Origin: JAOPZW01 sp963803375
GTDB taxonomy: Bacteria > Actinomycetota > Thermoleophilia > Solirubrobacterales > Solirubrobacteraceae
Assembly (NCBI GenBank): GCA_963803375.1
Contig: CAWDMB010000014.1
Coordinates: 62,001-126,000 of the forward strand
DNA: 64,000 bases
Direction: 5' to 3'
Part shown: positions 1 to 8,596 of the stretch, in pieces
How positions within the stretch are numbered: the first letter of the stretch is position 1
Layout: every line of letters starts with the position of its first letter
The notes under the pieces: generated by a model
The model's input: only the letters and a program-made list of their open reading frames with translations
Told to the model about the DNA's origin: nothing
Databases searched by the model: none
Position numbers and translations under genes: made by a program

Positions 1-1
1 C

Positions 2-55
2 GTCGACGACGCCGGGATCGAGCGCGCGCTCGTGGCGGCCGCGGCCGTCGCGTGA
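2..55 (+). CDS. 3' end of an unidentified CDS
   Basis: An open frame enters from the left edge and ends at a TGA. It encodes only 17 residues, alanine-rich at the end. The protein cannot be identified from this tail. It converges on the Tad-type gene that follows on the other strand. Confidence 0.4.
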   Translation, partial: VDDAGIERALVAAAAVA

Positions 56-71
56 GCGCCGCGCCGGGCGC

Positions 72-1388
72 TCACCGCACAAGGCGCACCTCGAGGCCGT
101 CGACGCCCGCGCCGAGCGCGTCGCCCGCGCCGTGCAGGAGGCCGAGGATGTCGGCGACGTAGGCCTGGGTCTCGGGGTAGCGCGGCACGCAGCCGCACGC
201 GTGCACCGGCGCCGGGCCGGCGTTGTAGGCCGCCAGGGCGAGCGGCACCGAGCCGAAGTCGCGCAGGAGGTCGCGCATGAGGTGCGCCTGGGCATCGATC
301 GACGCCGCCGCGTCGTAGGGGTCGCGCAGCCCCAGCGCGGCCGCCGTTGCGGGCATGAACTGCGCGATGCCCTGCGCCCCCGCGCTCGAGCGCGCGAACG
401 GGTTGAAGCCCGACTCGCGGTACAGCTGCGCGGCCAGGAGCGCTCCGGACACGCTCCAGCGCTGCGCCGCGCGCGCGATCGCCGCCGCATAGCGCGCCGG
501 CACGAAGCCCGGCAGCGAGCCGCCCGCGGCGCCGTCCTCCCGCCCGCTCCCCACCGGATAGCCGACCGAGGCGGTGCCGGCGTTGAGAACGAACCCGTAG
601 TGCCAGGGCTCCCACGAGTAGCGCTGCTTGAAGTGGAAGGCGGGCGCGTGGGCGGCGAGCCAGCGGTAGGCGGACGACGGGCCGAGGTCGAGCTCGGTGC
701 CGAGGCGGTGCAGCGAGCGGCCGGGAGGCGCCACCCACTTCGGATCCGGGTGCCGGGCGAAGAGCACGGCCTGCTCGGCGTCGCTGCGGAACGCGCTGAC
801 GATGACGAGGCCGATGCCGTCGGCGGCCGCCGCCCGGGCCATCCGGTCGAACGCCAGCGCCACGTCGGGGCGCATGCGCTTGCCCTGCCGCTCGGCGAAC
901 GGGCCGCGGTACTGGCCGGCGCCGCCGGCGTCCAGGCCTGCGAGCGAGCCCGGCGGCGCGAGCTCGGCAACGGCGAGGGCGCGGTGGCGCAGCTCGCCGC
1001 CCACGACCCGGATCGGATCGGCGACCGTGACCTGGATGCGTACCGGCGCCAGACCGCGCGACGCGAAGCCGACGGCGACCCGCTGGGCGCCGTTGCGCCG
1101 GGCCGTGGCCTCGGCCGCGCGGCGCCCGAGCGCGAGGTAGGCGGCGCGCTCGAGGTGCCGCGGGTTCGGCCGGCCGGCGAGCATGGCCGGCTCGAAGACC
1201 CGCGCGTAAGCGGTGCACATGGCCCGCGCGCCGGCCAGCGCCGCGAGGTCGGCCGCGCGCTGGCGCTCGCCGCCCCGGCCGATGCCGAGGGCCACGCCGC
1301 CGAGCACGATCGCGCCGAGCGCGATCGCGACGAGCGCACCGAGCATGAGCACGACCGCCTGCCCCGAGCTGTCGCGCACGCGGCTCAT
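72..1388 (-). CDS. TadG-like anchor fused to M15 D,D-peptidase and lytic transglycosylase
   Basis: The 438-residue protein has three parts. Residues 1-60 form a TadE/TadG-like start (SSGQAVVLMLGALVAIALG) with one membrane segment and a following ADLAALAGAR stretch. Residues about 165-270 match M15/VanY zinc D,D-carboxypeptidases: the ligands H227 and D234 lie in SLHRLGTELD, and E260 and H263 lie in WEPWHYGF. Residues about 298-420 match lysozyme-like lytic transglycosylases, with catalytic E325 in YRESGFNPF, GAQGIAQFMPAT and AYNAGP. The protein probably sits in the membrane and cuts both peptide and glycan bonds of peptidoglycan. It is last in a four-gene block and overlaps its upstream neighbour by ATGA. 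The role, making room in the wall for a Tad pilus, is inferred from context. Confidence 0.85.
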   Translation of the reverse strand: MSRVRDSSGQAVVLMLGALVAIALGAIVLGGVALGIGRGGERQRAADLAALAGARAMCTAYARVFEPAMLAGRPNPRHLERAAYLALGRRAAEATARRNGAQRVAVGFASRGLAPVRIQVTVADPIRVVGGELRHRALAVAELAPPGSLAGLDAGGAGQYRGPFAERQGKRMRPDVALAFDRMARAAAADGIGLVIVSAFRSDAEQAVLFARHPDPKWVAPPGRSLHRLGTELDLGPSSAYRWLAAHAPAFHFKQRYSWEPWHYGFVLNAGTASVGYPVGSGREDGAAGGSLPGFVPARYAAAIARAAQRWSVSGALLAAQLYRESGFNPFARSSAGAQGIAQFMPATAAALGLRDPYDAAASIDAQAHLMRDLLRDFGSVPLALAAYNAGPAPVHACGCVPRYPETQAYVADILGLLHGAGDALGAGVDGLEVRLVR

Positions 1389-2074
1389 GCGAGCGCCTCG
1401 CGGACGGCGGCCGTCGCGGCGGCCGGAGCCGCCAGGCCGGCGAGCGCCAGCGCGCGGCCCCCGGCGCCGAGGCGCGCCGGCACCTCGACGGCGCGCGGGC
1501 CGAGCGCGCGCAGGCTCGCAAGGGCCAGGCCGGCGAGCGGCGACGGGGCGGCCGGGTCGGGCCAGAGCACGAGGCCGTCGTGGCCAGCGAGCACGCCGTC
1601 GAGAATCTCCGAGCGCGCCCCGATGGCCAGCACGGCCGCCGCCGAGCCCGCCGCGGCCAGCGCCCGGACGGCCTCCGCGGCGGCATCGGCCTCGTCGCCG
1701 GCGAGACGGACGAGGACGAGGCGCCCGGCGACGGCCGTCTCATGACCGCGCGCGGCGATGGCCGCTCCGAGCCGCCGAGCGCCCGGGAGCACCGGGCCGC
1801 GGACGGAGGGCGGCGCCGCGGCGCTTTCGGGCGTCCAGAGGCAGGCGAGCGCGGCCGACGCTCGCATGAGCCGGGCCTCGGCGAGCGCGACCGCGGCGCC
1901 GGCCGGCGCGGTGAGCGGCGGCGCCGCCAGGACGCCGAGAACCGGCGGTGGCGCGCTCGTCGCGCCGTCCGCCCGCCGCGGGACTCCCTCGGCGGGCGGT
2001 GAGGCCGGGCCGGCGGCGCTGCTCGGCGACCCGTCGCGCGGGGCGGCCACGAACCGCTCGCGCAGCGCGCTCAC
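1385..2074 (-). CDS. Alanine-rich protein of the Tad-type operon, function unknown
   Basis: The frame starts at a GTG that overlaps the stop of the upstream TadE-like gene (GTGA) and ends overlapping the next gene (ATGA), giving 229 residues. After a Pro/Ala-rich N-terminus there is an alternating hydrophobic and Gly/Ala pattern with LVLVRLAGDEADAAAE and AAVLAIGARSEIL. This could be a Rossmann-like or CpaE/SSA-like fold, but no Walker motif is visible. I do not recognise the family. Tight coupling on both sides argues that it is real and works with the Tad proteins. Confidence 0.7.
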   Translation of the reverse strand: MSALRERFVAAPRDGSPSSAAGPASPPAEGVPRRADGATSAPPPVLGVLAAPPLTAPAGAAVALAEARLMRASAALACLWTPESAAAPPSVRGPVLPGARRLGAAIAARGHETAVAGRLVLVRLAGDEADAAAEAVRALAAAGSAAAVLAIGARSEILDGVLAGHDGLVLWPDPAAPSPLAGLALASLRALGPRAVEVPARLGAGGRALALAGLAAPAAATAAVREALA

Positions 2075-2403
2075 GACGCCGGGCCCGCGTCGGCGGCGGC
2101 GTGCGCGTCGAGCGCCGCAGCCAGCCCGGGCAGCCCGGGTGGGCGCAGGGTGACCCGCACGACGCGGCCCTCCACGGTGATCGACGTCCGGCGCCGCGAC
2201 CATCCCGGCAGGGCGTCGCGCGCCGCGGCGGCCGGGTCGCGGCGCTGGAGCAGCGCGGTCGCGCCGGCCTCGGCGGCGTTGCCCGCGAGCTCCCGCGCAG
2301 CGCCGGCGGCGAGAAGCTGGCCGAGGGCCAGCGCGAGCAGCGCGACGAGCGGCAGCACGCCGACGAGCTCGACGCTCGCCTGGCCGCGCGTCGCGGCGCT
2401 CAT
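2071..2403 (-). CDS. TadE-like pseudopilin
   Basis: The 110-residue protein begins with MSAATRGQASVELVGVLPLV, the hallmark GQAxVE start of TadE-family minor pilins, followed by a single N-terminal membrane helix and a small extracytoplasmic domain. The ATG overlaps the stop of the preceding TadE-like gene (ATGA), which fixes this start over longer in-frame alternatives. TadE proteins are prepilin-peptidase substrates needed for Flp pilus assembly. No Flp pilin, TadV or ATPase is in view, so the rest of the locus should lie outside this block. Confidence 0.8.
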   Translation of the reverse strand: MSAATRGQASVELVGVLPLVALLALALGQLLAAGAARELAGNAAEAGATALLQRRDPAAAARDALPGWSRRRTSITVEGRVVRVTLRPPGLPGLAAALDAHAAADAGPAS

Positions 2404-2747
2404 GGAGCCTGGGCCGGGAAGCGCGCCTCCCGCCGGACGGTGGTCAACGATCCGGCCGAGAGCACCGAGGGCACGCGCAGCGCGACCTCCACGCCGCCGC
2501 GCGACCGCGCCGTCACGGACATCCCCTGCTCGAGGCGCTCCGGCAGGACGGCGCGCACGGCCGCGGTCCGGTCGCCGCCAACCGCCTCGGCGCGGGCCGC
2601 CGCCCGGGCCGCCGCGCCCGCCAGCCAGAGCACCTGGCCGGCGACCACCGCCTGCCACGCCAGGGCGGCCACGAGCGCCAGCACCGGCAGCAGCGCGACG
2701 AATTCGACGCTGGCCTGGCCGCGCGCGGCGGAGGACGGTTCGGACAT
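2400..2747 (-). CDS. TadE-like pseudopilin
   Basis: The 115-residue protein opens with SSAARGQASVEFVALLPVLA, a TadE-type processing region and membrane helix, then a short domain ending in RFPAQAP. It is the first visible gene of the Tad block and overlaps the next TadE-like gene by ATGA. The two TadE proteins share the start motif but differ downstream, so they are paralogous subunits and not a recent copy. Confidence 0.8.
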   Translation of the reverse strand: MSEPSSAARGQASVEFVALLPVLALVAALAWQAVVAGQVLWLAGAAARAAARAEAVGGDRTAAVRAVLPERLEQGMSVTARSRGGVEVALRVPSVLSAGSLTTVRREARFPAQAP

Positions 2748-2823
2748 GTGCCCGAGCCTTCCGCCGTGCGCGTGACGGCGCTAGGACGAGAGCGTCACGA
2801 CTCCGTGCCGAGGGTGCGGCAGA

Positions 2824-3177
2824 TCACCCGTACTCGCGATGGTGGTGCCAGACGAGGTAGAGCGTGTAGCACGCGGCCGCCACGACCAGGATCCAGAGCA
2901 GCGTGCCGCCGCCGGTCTCCCACAGCCGCGCACGGCCCGCGAACGCGAGCACGAGCACCGCGATGGCCGCGTAGAGCGCGAGCCGCCAGCGGTCGCCGAG
3001 CGACTCGATGTCCAGCCGCCGCTCGCGGTAGAAGCGCGCCGCGAGCAGCACGAACGTGACGAGGATCAGCGTCGAGAGCACCCCGCCGACGATGCTCGCC
3101 GTCGTCCCGCCTCCGGGCACGAAAGCGACCGCCGCGGCGAGCAGGGCGATGATGGCGACGTTGCGGGCGACCGTCAC
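2824..3177 (-). CDS. Small multi-pass membrane protein, function unknown
   Basis: The 117-residue protein has three or four hydrophobic helices (NVAIIALLAAAVAFVPGG, VGGVLSTLILVTFVLLAARF, LALYAAIAVLVLAFAG, LLWILVVAAACYTLYLVW) and a His-rich tail HHHREYG. I do not recognise the family. It lies 27 bases after the stop of the response regulator on the same strand and may be co-transcribed with it. Confidence 0.65.
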   Translation of the reverse strand: MTVARNVAIIALLAAAVAFVPGGGTTASIVGGVLSTLILVTFVLLAARFYRERRLDIESLGDRWRLALYAAIAVLVLAFAGRARLWETGGGTLLWILVVAAACYTLYLVWHHHREYG

Positions 3178-3204
3178 GCCGCCACAGGGTACGCAAGCGC
3201 GCGG

Positions 3205-4053
3205 TTAGCGCACCGCGGCGGTCGCGGCCGGGGCGGCGGGCTCGGGCACCGGCGCCGCCTCGGGCGGCTCGAGCAGCGGCGCCTCCGCGGCGGCCGCTTC
3301 GTCGACGTCGGCCGGCTGCGGGGCGAAGCGGTAGCCCACGCCGAAGTGCGTGTGGATGTAGTGCCACCCGGGCGAAGCCTTCTCGAGCTTCTGGCGCAGC
3401 TTGCGGACGAAGACGTCCACGGAGCGGTCGCCGCGCGCCATCGCGTAGCCCCAGACGCGCTGGTAGATCTCCTCGCGCTCGAGCACCCGCCCCTCCGCGC
3501 CGGCGAGCAGCTCGATGAGCTCGAACTCGCGCCGCGTGAGGTCGATCGAGCGGGCATCGACGAAGGCCTGGAAGCGGTCCGAGCGGATCTCGATCTCGCC
3601 CGCGACCATCGGGCCCCCTGCGCGGGCGTCGGCCCGCCGGCGGCGGCGCACGACCGCCTCCACCCGCGCGATCAGCTCCTCGGGATGGCACGGCTTGGTG
3701 AGCCAGTCGTCGGCGCCGAGGCGCAGGCCGCGCACGCGCTGGGCCACCGTCGACTGGCCCGTGCAGACGACGACGCCGAGCCCTGGCAGCGCGCTGCAGA
3801 GCTTGTCGAGGTACTCCCACGCCTGTCCGCCCAGGACCGTGAGGTCGACGACGACGGCGTTGAGGCGCATCGCGACGAGCGTGTCGACCGGCGCGGCCCC
3901 GGCGAGGATCCGTCCCTCCCACCCGAGCCGCTCGAGGCGCTTGCCGAGGACCTGCAGGAAGCCGGAGTCGGTGTCGATGACGGCGAGCCGCAGCGGCGCG
4001 GCGCCGGCGCTCGCCCGGTCGTCGGTCTGCTCGGCGGCGATCGTGTCCCTCAC
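3205..4053 (-). CDS. PhoB/OmpR-family response regulator
   Basis: The receiver domain (about residues 20-137) has acidic D27 and D29, phospho-acceptor D70 in VVVDLTV, T98 and K120 in LTKPCHPEEL, so it should be phosphorylatable. The winged-helix domain follows (about 155-260), with recognition segment GDRSVDVFVRKLRQKLE and wing HIHTHFGVGYRFAP. A Pro/Ala-rich tail closes the protein. The GTG at 4053 was chosen; a GTG at 4101 is possible. The DNA-binding part closely resembles the receiver-less regulator at 9789-10154, so both may bind the same PHO boxes. No histidine kinase lies beside it. Confidence 0.85.
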   Translation of the reverse strand: MRDTIAAEQTDDRASAGAAPLRLAVIDTDSGFLQVLGKRLERLGWEGRILAGAAPVDTLVAMRLNAVVVDLTVLGGQAWEYLDKLCSALPGLGVVVCTGQSTVAQRVRGLRLGADDWLTKPCHPEELIARVEAVVRRRRRADARAGGPMVAGEIEIRSDRFQAFVDARSIDLTRREFELIELLAGAEGRVLEREEIYQRVWGYAMARGDRSVDVFVRKLRQKLEKASPGWHYIHTHFGVGYRFAPQPADVDEAAAAEAPLLEPPEAAPVPEPAAPAATAAVR

Positions 4054-4138
4054 GGGGGGCGAGTCTAGTGGCGCCGGCGGCCGCGAACGAGCCCCCCACA
4101 CTGGCGATCACGACATCTTCACAGGCGCCGATCCGCGC

Positions 4139-4336
4139 TCAGCGGCGACCCGGCGGCTCCAGCGAGACGGCCAGGGCGACGACGAGCCCACCGAACAGCA
4201 GCCACCCGCCCGCCCGGCCGAACCAGCCCGCGTCGCCGGCCACGAGTCGGGCGAGGGCCGCGACGCCGACCGCGGCCGCGATGCCGAGCGGCAGCGTCCA
4301 CGTCTCGCCGAGGACGAGCTTGCGCAGCGTTCTCAC
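4139..4336 (-). CDS. Small two-helix membrane protein coupled to the upstream membrane protein
   Basis: A 65-residue protein starts at a GTG that overlaps the stop of the larger membrane gene (GTGA). It has two hydrophobic segments (TWTLPLGIAAAVGVAALARL and AGGWLLFGGLVVALAVSLEP). The overlap and matching topology suggest a small accessory subunit of the upstream protein. No function is recognised. Confidence 0.65.
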   Translation of the reverse strand: MRTLRKLVLGETWTLPLGIAAAVGVAALARLVAGDAGWFGRAGGWLLFGGLVVALAVSLEPPGRR

Positions 4337-5091
4337 CGCGCGGCCTCCGCGGTCGCGCCGCCCGGCCCGGGCGAGCGCGCGAGCCCGAGCACGAGCGCGG
4401 CCGCCACCGCCGCCCAGGCCGCCAGGAGCAGGGCCAGCGCGCCGTCGCCGAGCGGCCACCGCACGCCCAGCCCCTCGGCGGCGAAGAACGTTCCGAATGT
4501 CGTCAGCACGAGCCCGACGACGAGCTTGAGCTCGGTCTCGGGCAGGCGACGCAGGGGACGGTGGACCACGGCCCCGAGCGCGACCACGGCGACGAGCGCC
4601 GCCGCGGCGCCGGCGAGCGCCGGGGCGAGTCCCGACGGTCGCGCCGCCAGCACGGTCACGATCAGGATGACCTCGATCCCCTCGAGCAGGACGCCCTTGA
4701 AGGCGATCGTGCAGCCCGCCCAGTCGAAGCCCCCGGCCGGCGGCGGCGGCACCGCCTCGAGCGCCTCGCGCTCCTCGACGAAGTCCGCGAACGCGCTCGA
4801 GCGCGCGCGCCGGCCGGCGAGCCGCAGGACGCCCTTGCGCAGCCACTCCAGGCCGAAGACCAGGAGCGCGACGCCGACGACGAGGCGCAGCGCGTCGCCG
4901 GCCACCTGCGCGACGAGCACCGGGCCGACGACGACGGCGAGCGCGGCGCAGGCGACCGCGGCCGCGACGGCGCCCAGCACCGCCTCGCGCGGGCGCCGCG
5001 TGAGCGCGACCGCGAGGACGATCGCCATCGCCTCGAGCAGCTCGAGCCCGCAGGCCAGCGCGGCGCCGAGCGCGGTGAGGACGAAGGCCAC
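4333..5091 (-). CDS. Multi-pass membrane protein with twin ExxE motifs (COG4280-like)
   Basis: The 252-residue protein has about six membrane helices. Each half carries an acidic motif at the start of a helix: GLELLEAMAIVLAV near residue 18 and GVLLEGIEVILIVTVL near residue 135. Paired intramembrane acidic motifs of this kind occur in cation transporters such as FTR1 and GDT1, and in the uncharacterised COG4280 family, which is my best match from memory. Metal transport is therefore only an inference. The position between a PhoB-like regulator and phoU hints at a phosphate-related or divalent-cation role. Confidence 0.65.
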   Translation of the reverse strand: MAFVLTALGAALACGLELLEAMAIVLAVALTRRPREAVLGAVAAAVACAALAVVVGPVLVAQVAGDALRLVVGVALLVFGLEWLRKGVLRLAGRRARSSAFADFVEEREALEAVPPPPAGGFDWAGCTIAFKGVLLEGIEVILIVTVLAARPSGLAPALAGAAAALVAVVALGAVVHRPLRRLPETELKLVVGLVLTTFGTFFAAEGLGVRWPLGDGALALLLAAWAAVAAALVLGLARSPGPGGATAEAAR

Positions 5092-5113
5092 GCCCCGAAT
5101 GATGCCGCGCGGG

Positions 5114-5809
5114 CTACGGGAGCGGGACGGGTGACGAGGGGTCCGAGAGCTCGCGGAAGAGCCCGCTGACGACGAAGGCGACCTGCTCGCCGACGTCGAC
5201 CGCGTTGTCGCCGATGCGCTCGAGCGCCCGCGCGACGAGCGTCATGTGCATGGCCCACTCGCGCGTGTCGGGGTCGTCACCGACGTCGATCGCCCAGCGG
5301 AAGACCTCGCGGTTGAGTCGGTTGACCTCGCGGTCCTGGCGCGCGAGGTCCGCGGCCAGCGCGACGTCGCGATCGGCGAACGCCGCCTTGGCCTCCACGA
5401 CCTCCGAGCGCGCCGCGCGGCCCATGCGCAGGAGGCGCTCGAGGATCTCCTCCCGCCGCGGCGGCTCGTGGCCGGAGAGCGGGATCAGCTTGGCGATGTT
5501 CACGCACTGGTCGCCCATGCGCTCGATGTGCATGATCACGTGGAGCAGCGAGGCGACGAGGCGCAGGTCGCCCGCCACCGGCGCCTGCAGCGCGAGCAGC
5601 GAGAGGATCCCCTGGTGAACCTCGAGGTAGCGGCCGTCGAGGCGGTCGTCGTCGAGGATGACGATCTGCGCAAGCTCGACATCCTGGTGCTCGAGCGCCT
5701 CGAGGACGCGGTCGAGCTGCTCGAGCACGAGGTCCAGGCCCCCGAGCGCGGAGCGCTCGAGCTCCTCGAGCGACGCCTGGAAGTGGCGCCGGCCGCCGCC
5801 GTCGGCCAT
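5114..5809 (-). CDS. phoU: Phosphate-transport regulator PhoU
   Basis: The 231-residue, all-helical protein has the two PhoU repeats. Each contains an acidic metal-binding helix: HIERMGDQCVNIAKL near residue 90 and ALERIGDNAVDVGEQ near residue 200. PhoU links the Pst transporter to its sensor kinase and restrains phosphate uptake. Its ATG shares one base with the pstB stop (TGATG), so it is the last gene of pstSCAB-phoU. Confidence 0.93.
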   Translation of the reverse strand: MADGGGRRHFQASLEELERSALGGLDLVLEQLDRVLEALEHQDVELAQIVILDDDRLDGRYLEVHQGILSLLALQAPVAGDLRLVASLLHVIMHIERMGDQCVNIAKLIPLSGHEPPRREEILERLLRMGRAARSEVVEAKAAFADRDVALAADLARQDREVNRLNREVFRWAIDVGDDPDTREWAMHMTLVARALERIGDNAVDVGEQVAFVVSGLFRELSDPSSPVPLP

Positions 5810-6699
5810 CAGCCGAACTTCCCGGTGACGTACTCCTCCGTGCGCGCGTCGTCGGGCGTGGAGAAGATCTTCTGCGTGGGCGCGTGCTCGATCAGCGCGC
5901 CGTCGAGCATGAAGGCGGTCGTATCGGCCACGCGGGCGGCCTGCTGCATGTTGTGGGTCACGATGACGATCGTGTAGCGCTGCTTGAGCTCGTGGATGAG
6001 CTCCTCGATCTTGAGCGTCGCGATCGGGTCCAGGGCCGAGCAGGGCTCGTCCATGAGGATGACCTCGGGCTCGACAGCGATGGTACGCGCGATGCACAGC
6101 CGCTGCTGCTGGCCGCCGGACAGCCCGATCCCCGGCTCGCTCAGGCGGTCCTTGGCCTCGTCCCACAGCGCCGCGCTGCGCAGCGACTGCTCGACGCGCT
6201 CGCGCATGTTGACGCCCTTGATGCCCGACAGCCGCACGCCGGCGGCGACGTTGTCGAAGATCGAGAGCGTCGGGAACGGGTTGGGCTTCTGGAAGACCAT
6301 GCCGATCGCGCGGCGGACGGCCACGACGTCGACACCGTTGCCGTTGATGTCGGTGTCGTCGAGGAGGATCTCGCCCTCGGCGCGCGCGCCCGGGATCTCC
6401 TCGTGCATGCGGTTGATGCAGCGCACGAGCGTCGACTTGCCCGAGCCCGACGGCCCGATCATGGCCGTCACGTTGTTGGGGGCGTAGTCCATCGTCACCG
6501 ACTTGATCGCGTGCGCGTCGCGGTAGTACGCGTTCACGTCGCGCAGGCCGATGGCCCGGCCCGTCGGGTGGTCGGGGGGCGCCGGGCGCTCGGTCGTGGC
6601 CGCGATCTCGCCCGGGGTCGGGCCGACGCGCGGGGTGGCGCCGTTGCCGACCGGCGCGGCGCCCTCCGCGGCCGGCCTGGTCTGGTCCTCGGGGGTCAT
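5809..6699 (-). CDS. pstB: Phosphate ABC transporter ATPase PstB
   Basis: The 296-residue protein has Walker A GPSGSGKST, a FQKPNPFP Q-loop typical of PstB, signature LSGGQQQR, Walker B VILMDEPCSALDP and H-loop VTHNMQQA. It powers high-affinity phosphate import. The first ~55 residues are a Pro/Ala-rich extension not usual for PstB. The ATG at 6699 is preceded by a GGAG and overlaps the pstA stop (ATGA). Confidence 0.93.
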   Translation of the reverse strand: MTPEDQTRPAAEGAAPVGNGATPRVGPTPGEIAATTERPAPPDHPTGRAIGLRDVNAYYRDAHAIKSVTMDYAPNNVTAMIGPSGSGKSTLVRCINRMHEEIPGARAEGEILLDDTDINGNGVDVVAVRRAIGMVFQKPNPFPTLSIFDNVAAGVRLSGIKGVNMRERVEQSLRSAALWDEAKDRLSEPGIGLSGGQQQRLCIARTIAVEPEVILMDEPCSALDPIATLKIEELIHELKQRYTIVIVTHNMQQAARVADTTAFMLDGALIEHAPTQKIFSTPDDARTEEYVTGKFG

Positions 6700-7562
6700 G
6701 AGAGGCGGCTCCTTCGCTGGACGAGGCGGGCGAGGAGCGTCAGGAGCAGCACGAGCATGACGAGCGTCAGGGCGGCCCCCCACGCACGCTGCACGAGCCG
6801 ATCCTGCGCCTGCCCGACGTCGTTGAAGATCTGCAGGGGCAGCGAGTTCATCCGCTGCGAGAGGTTGTACTGGGTGCCGAACACGAACGCGGCCGTGAAG
6901 AGCAGCGGCGCCGTCTCGCCGGCCGCGCGGGCGACGGCGAGCAGCGAGCCGGTGACCAGTCCGGGCAGCGCCGTGGGCAGGACGATCCGGAACACGACCC
7001 TCCAGCGCGGCGCGCCGAGCGCGAGCGCACCCTCGCGCAGGCCGTTGGGGACGAGGTTGAGCACGACCTCGGCGGAGCGCGTGACGACGGGGAGCATGAG
7101 CAGCGCGAGCGCGACGGAGCCCTTCCAGCCCGCGAACGTACCGCCGATCTTCGTCACGACGAGCACGATATAGACGAAGAGGCCGAAGACGACGGAGGGC
7201 ACGCCGGTCATGACGTCGACGAAGTAGCGGACGGCGTTGGCGAAGCGCCCGACCTTGCCGTACTCCACGAGGTAGAGGGCGACGCCGATGCCGAACGGGA
7301 TCGCGATGACGCTGGCGAGCGCGACCATCTCGATCGTGCCGATGATGGCGCTGCGGATGCCGCCCGGAGAGCCGAGGAAGCGGCCCGTCGGATCGGTCGT
7401 GAAGAAATCGGCGCTCCAGGCCCCGAGCCCCTCCTTGATGAGGTAGTAGAGGACGAGCACGAGCGGCACGAGGGCCAGCAGCGTGAGCGCGAGCAGCACG
7501 ACGCGCGCGACCTTGTCGGTCGTCCGGCGACGACCGGAGACGGCCGGCAGCGCGGCGATCAT
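6696..7562 (-). CDS. pstA: Phosphate ABC transporter permease PstA
   Basis: The 288-residue protein has about six membrane helices and the permease EAA-type loop (EGALALGAPRWRVVFRIVLP) that docks on PstB. The region GVPSVVFGLFVYIVLV is typical of PstA. The ATG overlaps the pstC stop (ATGA), which fixes the start over a longer frame. Confidence 0.92.
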   Translation of the reverse strand: MIAALPAVSGRRRTTDKVARVVLLALTLLALVPLVLVLYYLIKEGLGAWSADFFTTDPTGRFLGSPGGIRSAIIGTIEMVALASVIAIPFGIGVALYLVEYGKVGRFANAVRYFVDVMTGVPSVVFGLFVYIVLVVTKIGGTFAGWKGSVALALLMLPVVTRSAEVVLNLVPNGLREGALALGAPRWRVVFRIVLPTALPGLVTGSLLAVARAAGETAPLLFTAAFVFGTQYNLSQRMNSLPLQIFNDVGQAQDRLVQRAWGAALTLVMLVLLLTLLARLVQRRSRLS

Positions 7563-8557
7563 CCGGCCATCCCCTTCGGGACCGAGCGCTGCGAGGCCCC
7601 CGCAGCGCGGTTGACGTAGAAGCGGGCGATCGCGTTGACGAAGAGCGTCAGCACGAAGAGCACGAGGCCGGCGGCGATCAGCGCCGCGCGGTGGGTCGGG
7701 TCCGACGCGGCCTCGCCGAACTCGTTGGCGATGACGGCCGCCAGCGTGTAGCCCTGGGAGAAGATCGTCTCGCCGATCGCCGGCGAGTTGCCGATGACGA
7801 TCGTCACGGCGATCGTCTCGCCGATGGCGCGCCCGAGACCGAGCATCGCCGCGCCCGAGATGCCCGCGCGCGAGTACGGCAGGACGGCGAGGCGGATCAT
7901 CTCCCAGCGCGTGGCGCCGAGCGCGAGCGCCGCCTCCTTGTTGTCGGCCGGCACCGTGGCCATGACCTCGCGCGAGATCGCCGAGACGATCGGCAGGATC
8001 ATGATCGCCAGGATCAGCCCGGCGATGAAGTAGTTCGGGATCGAGACCGGCCCGCCGACGAAGGGCAGGAACGAGAACGTGTCCGAGAACCACTGCTCGG
8101 CGGGCTCGAGCTTCGGCGCGACCACGATGATGCCCCAGAGGCCGTAGACGACCGACGGCACGGCGGCGAGGAGCTCGAGCGTGATCGTCAGCGGCGCGCG
8201 GACGCGCAACGGGCACAGCTCGGTGATGTAGAGGGCGGTCGCGATCGCGATCGGCACGCCGATGGCGAGCGCGATGACCGAGGTGATGACCGTGCCGACG
8301 AGCAGTGGCCAGGCGCCGTAGATCTCCTTCGAGACGTCCCAGTTGCCGTCGAAGACGAAGCCGACGTAGCCGAACTCGTCGAAGGCGGGCTTGGCCTCGA
8401 TGAAGAGGCGGACGAAGAAGAACCCGATCAGCAGCAGGATCAGCGCCGCGAGCCCGGTCAGGACGACCTGCAGGGCCGGGTCGGCGGCGCGCGCGCTCGG
8501 CGACCGCTCGCGGAGCGAGCGGTCGCCGCGGGGAGCGCTGACGCTCGAGGCGGCCAC
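7559..8557 (-). CDS. pstC: Phosphate ABC transporter permease PstC
   Basis: The 332-residue protein has six membrane helices, PSVVYGLWGIIVVAPKLEP, and the permease loop AALALGATRWEMIRLAVLPY. A cytoplasmic N-terminal tail of about 30 residues precedes the first helix. It partners PstA to form the phosphate channel and lies 39 bases downstream of pstS. Confidence 0.92.
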   Translation of the reverse strand: MAASSVSAPRGDRSLRERSPSARAADPALQVVLTGLAALILLLIGFFFVRLFIEAKPAFDEFGYVGFVFDGNWDVSKEIYGAWPLLVGTVITSVIALAIGVPIAIATALYITELCPLRVRAPLTITLELLAAVPSVVYGLWGIIVVAPKLEPAEQWFSDTFSFLPFVGGPVSIPNYFIAGLILAIMILPIVSAISREVMATVPADNKEAALALGATRWEMIRLAVLPYSRAGISGAAMLGLGRAIGETIAVTIVIGNSPAIGETIFSQGYTLAAVIANEFGEAASDPTHRAALIAAGLVLFVLTLFVNAIARFYVNRAAGASQRSVPKGMAG

Positions 8558-8596
8558 CTCAGTGGCCCCTCGCGTCGAGTGTTGCGGCCAGCGCCA

